Part shown: positions 5,550 to 8,317 of the stretch, one piece after another
How the letters are laid out: the number at the start of each line of letters is the position of its first letter
How positions within the stretch are numbered: the stretch's first letter is position 1
Origin: Actinomycetota bacterium
Lineage (GTDB): Bacteria; Actinomycetota; Thermoleophilia; Solirubrobacterales; Solirubrobacteraceae
Direction of reading: 5' to 3'
Length of the DNA stretch: 8,317 nucleotides
Assembly (NCBI GenBank): GCA_009699615.1
Contig: WLNV01000059.1
Location: 1 to 8,317, forward strand
Made by a program: the position numbers and the translations under genes
The notes under the pieces: model-generated
The model's database searches: none
Seen by the model: the letters and a program-made list of their open reading frames with translations, nothing else
What the model was told of the DNA's origin: nothing

Positions 5550-6371
5550 GTGCCGGTCGTCCCACTGATCCTCTCGTTTCTCCTCGCGACGGCGCTCGCA
5601 CCATCGCTCGTCAGCTTCCTGACCGCCGGTGGTCACCTACGCTCGAACTACCGCGATGAGATGCTGCCATGCCCTCTGGGGTTGTTGATCCCTGCCGCCG
5701 CGCTCGCGGCGCTGATCCCACTCGCGCTGCTCGCCGGACTGTTCGACCTGAACACTCTCGATCTGGTTGGGCTGCCGCTGATCCTCGGAGTGGTCGCCCT
5801 CGGCATTGCTGACGACGCCTTCGCTGGAAGTTCGCGTGGCTGGCGCGGGCACGGAGGCGCGGCGCTGCGAGGGAGTTTCAGCACCGGCGCACTGAAGGCA
5901 GTCGGCACGCTTGGGCTGGCACTCGCATGGTGCGCAGTGACGCAGGACGGAGTAGTCCGTTTCCTCTTGGCCTCGTTGGTCATCGTGCTGTCGACCAACC
6001 TCTTCAACCTGTTCGACCTTCGCCCGGGGCGGTCGGTCAAGGTCTTCGTGCTCGTCGGGGTAGGTTGCACTCTCGGCGCCTGGAGTTTCGATCCGCTGCT
6101 CAGCCTTGGTCTCTGGGTCGGGCCGATCCTCGTCTGCGGCGCGCTCGATCTGCGCGAGCGGGGCATCCTCGGCGACAGCGGCTCAAACGTGGTCGGCGTA
6201 GTTGCCGGCATCTGGCTAGTGCTCGTGCTCGGGACAACCGGGCTCGCGGTCGCTGCCGCTGTACTCGTGTTATTAACCATTTACGGAGAAATTCGTTCGA
6301 TCAACTCGCTCGTCGAATCAACTCCGGGACTAAGTCATCTAGACTCGATAGGGAGAATTCATCGTGCCTGA
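5550..6371 (+). CDS. MraY/WecA-like glycosyltransferase family 4 membrane protein (short form)
   Basis: This integral membrane protein of 273 residues has about nine or ten hydrophobic segments. It keeps the core motifs of polyprenyl-phosphate N-acetylhexosamine-1-phosphate transferases: DD at 88-89 with GHGGAALRG following, NLFNLFDLRPGR at 150-161 (the NxxNxxD motif), and ILGDSGSN at 206-213. It is much shorter than MraY or WecA (about 320-360 residues) and lacks the C-terminal His-rich loop that helps bind the UDP-sugar, ending instead in YGEIRSIN...LDSIGR. The substrate is therefore unknown: it could process a polyprenyl-linked sugar or be a non-classical relative. The GTG start at 5550 follows an in-frame TAG at 5538, so no upstream ATG or GTG is available. 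It overlaps pyrG by 8 bases. Two consecutive TTA leucine codons occur at 6270-6275. Its place after steA/steB suggests an envelope or septum role, which is inference. Confidence 0.8.
   Translation: MPVVPLILSFLLATALAPSLVSFLTAGGHLRSNYRDEMLPCPLGLLIPAAALAALIPLALLAGLFDLNTLDLVGLPLILGVVALGIADDAFAGSSRGWRGHGGAALRGSFSTGALKAVGTLGLALAWCAVTQDGVVRFLLASLVIVLSTNLFNLFDLRPGRSVKVFVLVGVGCTLGAWSFDPLLSLGLWVGPILVCGALDLRERGILGDSGSNVVGVVAGIWLVLVLGTTGLAVAAAVLVLLTIYGEIRSINSLVESTPGLSHLDSIGRIHRA
6340..6345 (+). promoter_or_regulatory. Possible internal -10 element (TAGACT) for pyrG
   Basis: TAGACT fits TANNNT and lies near the 3' end of the preceding membrane-protein gene. Six to eight bases further is GGG (6351-6353), a plausible start site, which would leave an 11-13 base leader before the pyrG GTG. 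No good -35 is seen, so this may be chance. Cotranscription with the upstream gene is equally possible. Confidence 0.25.
6350..6355 (+). promoter_or_regulatory. Ribosome binding site of pyrG
   Basis: AGGGAG lies 8 bases before the GTG at 6364, inside the end of the upstream membrane-protein gene. It supports the GTG at 6364 as the pyrG start and therefore the 8-base gene overlap. Confidence 0.7.
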
Positions 6372-8046
6372 CGCCCAACGCCAGCCCCGTCACATCTTCG
6401 TCACAGGCGGAGTCGTCTCATCCCTCGGAAAAGGAATCGCATCGGCCTCTATCGGCCGGCTTCTCGTTGCGCGCGGCCTAACTGTCGGCCTGCAGAAGTT
6501 TGATCCGTACATCAACGTCGATCCCGGGACTATGTCGCCGTATCAACACGGCGAAGTCTTCGTGACTGAAGATGGCGCTGAAACTGATCTTGACCTTGGT
6601 CATTACGAGCGCTTCACCGACTCCAACACGACTCGCGCTTCGAACGTAACTGCTGGCGGCATCTACGACGCCGTGATTCGCCGCGAGCGCCGCGGTGATT
6701 ACCTCGGGGCGACCGTTCAGGTAGTTCCGCACATCACCGACGAGATCAAGCACCGGATCAAGCTGATCGCCGAAACGAGCGACGTGGACGTCGTGATCAC
6801 GGAGATCGGCGGGACCGTGGGCGACATCGAATCGCTGCCGTTCCTCGAGGCGATCCGTCAGTTCCCGGTAGATGTCGGCCGTCGCAACTGCCTCTTCATT
6901 CATTTGACGCTCGTTCCCTACATCGGGCACGCCGGTGAACTGAAGACAAAGCCGACACAGCACTCGGTCAACGAGCTGCGCCGGATCGGCATCCAGCCCG
7001 ACATGTTGCTCTGCCGCAGCGAGGGCGAGCTGTCGGTCGACATCCGCAAGAAGATTGCACTCTTCGCGTCGCTGCCAGTTGAGGCCGTCATCTCGGCCAA
7101 GGACGTCAACGACATCTACGAGGTGCCGCTCTGGTACCGCGAACAGAAGGTTGATGACTTCATCTGCGACGAGCTTGGGATTGACGCCGCTCCGGCCGAT
7201 CTCAGTGAGTGGGACGCGATTGTCACTCGCGCCGCTGAAGCAACAGCCCCGGTCAAGATCTCTCTTGTCGGCAAGTACATTGCGCTCGCTGACGCGTACA
7301 AGTCGGTCACCGAAGCGCTGATTCACAGCGGCAATCTCGCCGGAGCCAACGTTGAGATCGACTGGGTTGACTCGGAAGACCTCGTTGACGATGAGGTCGC
7401 ACTTGAGCGGCTTGGCGACTCCGATGGCATCCTCGTTCCAGGAGGGTTCGGCGGCCGCGGGATTGAAGGGAAGATCCGCGCCGTGCGCGTTGCCCGCGAG
7501 CAGAAGATTCCTTACCTCGGTGTCTGTCTTGGAATGCAGATGGCGGTCTGCGAGTTTGCTCGTTCGGTGGCTGGAATGGACGGCGCGAACTCAACCGAAT
7601 TTGACCTTGAGACCGAATGGCCGGTCATCGACCTTCTGCCTGAGCAGAAGGAGGTCTCTGACCTTGGCGGCACGATGCGCCTCGGCGCCGACCCGATCAA
7701 GCTCCACAGCGGCACGCTCGTTCGCGATTGCTACGGCGAGGCTGTTGTCTACGAGCGTCATCGCCACCGCTACGAAGTCTCGATCGCGCTTCGCAAGAAG
7801 CTTGAGCACGCGGGCTTAATTGTCAGCGGCACATCACCCGACGAGCGGCTGGTTGAGGCAGTCGAGCTGCCCACCGACGTCCATCCGTTCTTCGTTGCTG
7901 CGCAGTATCACCCTGAGTTCAAGTCGCGGCCTGAGCGCCCGGCTCCGCTCTTCCGTGAGTTCGTGGCGGCAGCATTCGCTGCTCGCGGTGGTGAGGCGCA
8001 AGTCGACGTCGAAGGTGACGCTCACGCAAGTCGTCGCACGGCCTGA
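6364..8046 (+). CDS. pyrG: CTP synthase (glutamine-hydrolysing)
   Basis: This enzyme of 560 residues converts UTP to CTP with ATP and glutamine, the last step of cytidine nucleotide synthesis, as a cytoplasmic tetramer. The N-terminal synthetase domain (about 8-275) has FVTGGVVSSLGKGI at 12-25 (P-loop-like), DPYINVDPGTM at 47-57, GAETDLDLGHYERF at 71-84 and TEIGGTVGDIES at 146-157. The glutaminase domain (about 297-540) has a class I triad: nucleophile Cys388 in GVCLGMQ, His516 and Glu518 in QYHPEF, plus the oxyanion-hole region VPGGFGGRG at 358-366. The last 20 or so residues are a polar tail beyond the usual end. The GTG start is supported by AGGGAG 8 bases upstream and by alignment of the first motif. 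All catalytic residues I can place are intact. The gene follows the steA/steB region as in M. tuberculosis, and the next gene starts 11 bases after its stop. Confidence 0.98.
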   Translation: MPDAQRQPRHIFVTGGVVSSLGKGIASASIGRLLVARGLTVGLQKFDPYINVDPGTMSPYQHGEVFVTEDGAETDLDLGHYERFTDSNTTRASNVTAGGIYDAVIRRERRGDYLGATVQVVPHITDEIKHRIKLIAETSDVDVVITEIGGTVGDIESLPFLEAIRQFPVDVGRRNCLFIHLTLVPYIGHAGELKTKPTQHSVNELRRIGIQPDMLLCRSEGELSVDIRKKIALFASLPVEAVISAKDVNDIYEVPLWYREQKVDDFICDELGIDAAPADLSEWDAIVTRAAEATAPVKISLVGKYIALADAYKSVTEALIHSGNLAGANVEIDWVDSEDLVDDEVALERLGDSDGILVPGGFGGRGIEGKIRAVRVAREQKIPYLGVCLGMQMAVCEFARSVAGMDGANSTEFDLETEWPVIDLLPEQKEVSDLGGTMRLGADPIKLHSGTLVRDCYGEAVVYERHRHRYEVSIALRKKLEHAGLIVSGTSPDERLVEAVELPTDVHPFFVAAQYHPEFKSRPERPAPLFREFVAAAFAARGGEAQVDVEGDAHASRRTA

Positions 8047-8057
8047 TCGCGTCGAGG

Positions 8058-8317
8058 ATGAGGGCCGCCTCGGAGCTTGAGACCCGGCGCCTGAACGAAA
8101 CATTTGCGACGCTCTGTGCGGTACCCAGCCCATCGCGCTCCGAAGGGGCGGTCGCGGCCTACGTTCGCGGTGAGCTTGAGCAGATTGGCGTTGAGGTCGT
8201 GGAGGACAACGCGGCCGTCCTCATCGGTGGTCAGAGCGGCAACCTGTTGGCGCGGATTGGTGATCGCGGCGGCCAGTCGGTGCTCTTCTGTGCGCATCTT
8301 GACACCGTCCCGCACGA
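8058..8317 (+). CDS. M20 family metallopeptidase (PepT-like), N-terminal part (3' end outside window)
   Basis: The first 86 residues of an M20 zinc peptidase are visible before the window ends. Supporting motifs are LCAVPSPSRSEGAVAAYV at 19-36 (family form: L..IPSPSG.E..V..Y), GNLLAR at 61-66, and FCAHLDTVP at 77-85, where His80 is the expected first zinc ligand and Asp82 the nearby catalytic-site residue. Relatives are annotated as tripeptide aminopeptidase PepT-like, carboxypeptidase G2-like or deacetylases, and the substrate cannot be told from this fragment. The ATG at 8058 is the first usual start after an in-frame TGA at 8016. A GAGG abuts it directly with no spacing, so initiation probably depends on coupling to pyrG, which ends 11 bases upstream. 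Confidence 0.85.
   Translation, partial: MRAASELETRRLNETFATLCAVPSPSRSEGAVAAYVRGELEQIGVEVVEDNAAVLIGGQSGNLLARIGDRGGQSVLFCAHLDTVPH

Noticed and set aside
5126..5659. Plus-strand open frame of 177 codons across msrB and the divergent gap
   Set aside because: It overlaps msrB, whose zinc and catalytic motifs are unmistakable on the other strand, and it runs out of frame into the next gene.
5648..6280. Open frame of 210 codons on the minus strand opposite the MraY/WecA-like gene
   Set aside because: Its composition is Ser/Pro/Arg/Thr-rich, as expected from reading a hydrophobic GC-rich gene in antisense. It has no motif.
6478..7326. Open frame of 282 codons on the minus strand opposite pyrG
   Set aside because: It lies wholly antisense to a clear CTP synthase, and its translation shows no recognisable motif. 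Long antisense frames are expected in high-GC coding DNA.

Overview
This 8.3 kb window is gene-dense, high-GC bacterial chromosome, and almost every base is coding. Five of the seven genes with visible starts appear to use GTG. The order tlyA - nadK - recN - steA - steB - (msrB, inverted) - MraY/WecA-like membrane protein - pyrG - M20 peptidase closely matches the Mycobacterium tuberculosis stretch Rv1694 (tlyA), Rv1695 (NAD kinase), Rv1696 (recN), Rv1697 (SteA-like), Rv1698 (MctB/SteB-like), Rv1699 (pyrG). The source is therefore most likely an actinomycete. Sequence style (moderately diverged proteins, GATCG-rich words, an M20 gene after pyrG) would suit a deep-branching group such as Thermoleophilia, but that finer placement is inference.

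Layout. The window opens inside tlyA (rRNA 2'-O-methyltransferase, C-terminal 118 residues). Its stop overlaps the nadK start in an ATGA. A 94-base gap follows, ending in a perfect inverted repeat that includes the GTG of recN. recN is followed after 30 bases by steA (a thiamin pyrophosphokinase-like domain plus a C-terminal membrane helix) and, 10 bases later, by steB (a membrane-anchored coiled-coil protein, often annotated as the copper transporter MctB). A lone msrB lies on the minus strand, tail to tail with steB (3 bases between stops) and head to head with the next gene. The rightward series then resumes with a short, multi-spanning MraY/WecA-like protein that overlaps pyrG (CTP synthase) by 8 bases. 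Eleven bases after pyrG an M20 metallopeptidase begins and runs off the window.

How the genes fit together. tlyA, nadK and recN are housekeeping genes (ribosome modification, NADP supply, DNA repair). steA, steB and the phosphotransferase-like protein look like an envelope/septum group: SteA and SteB are known from Corynebacteriales as cell-separation factors acting with the RipC/FtsEX pathway, and the third protein resembles enzymes that load polyprenyl phosphate. pyrG supplies CTP for nucleic acids and lipids. msrB (protein methionine sulfoxide repair) appears to be an independent unit inserted into this otherwise conserved neighbourhood.

No RNA gene, mobile element, CRISPR array or long repeat is visible, and no stretch longer than about 100 bases lacks a gene. 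I see no clearly undescribed system. The points most worth a second look are the start-codon hairpin of recN, possible leaderless promoters, the inverted msrB with no visible resolving cysteine, the minimal MraY/WecA-like protein beside steA/steB, and its tandem TTA codons.
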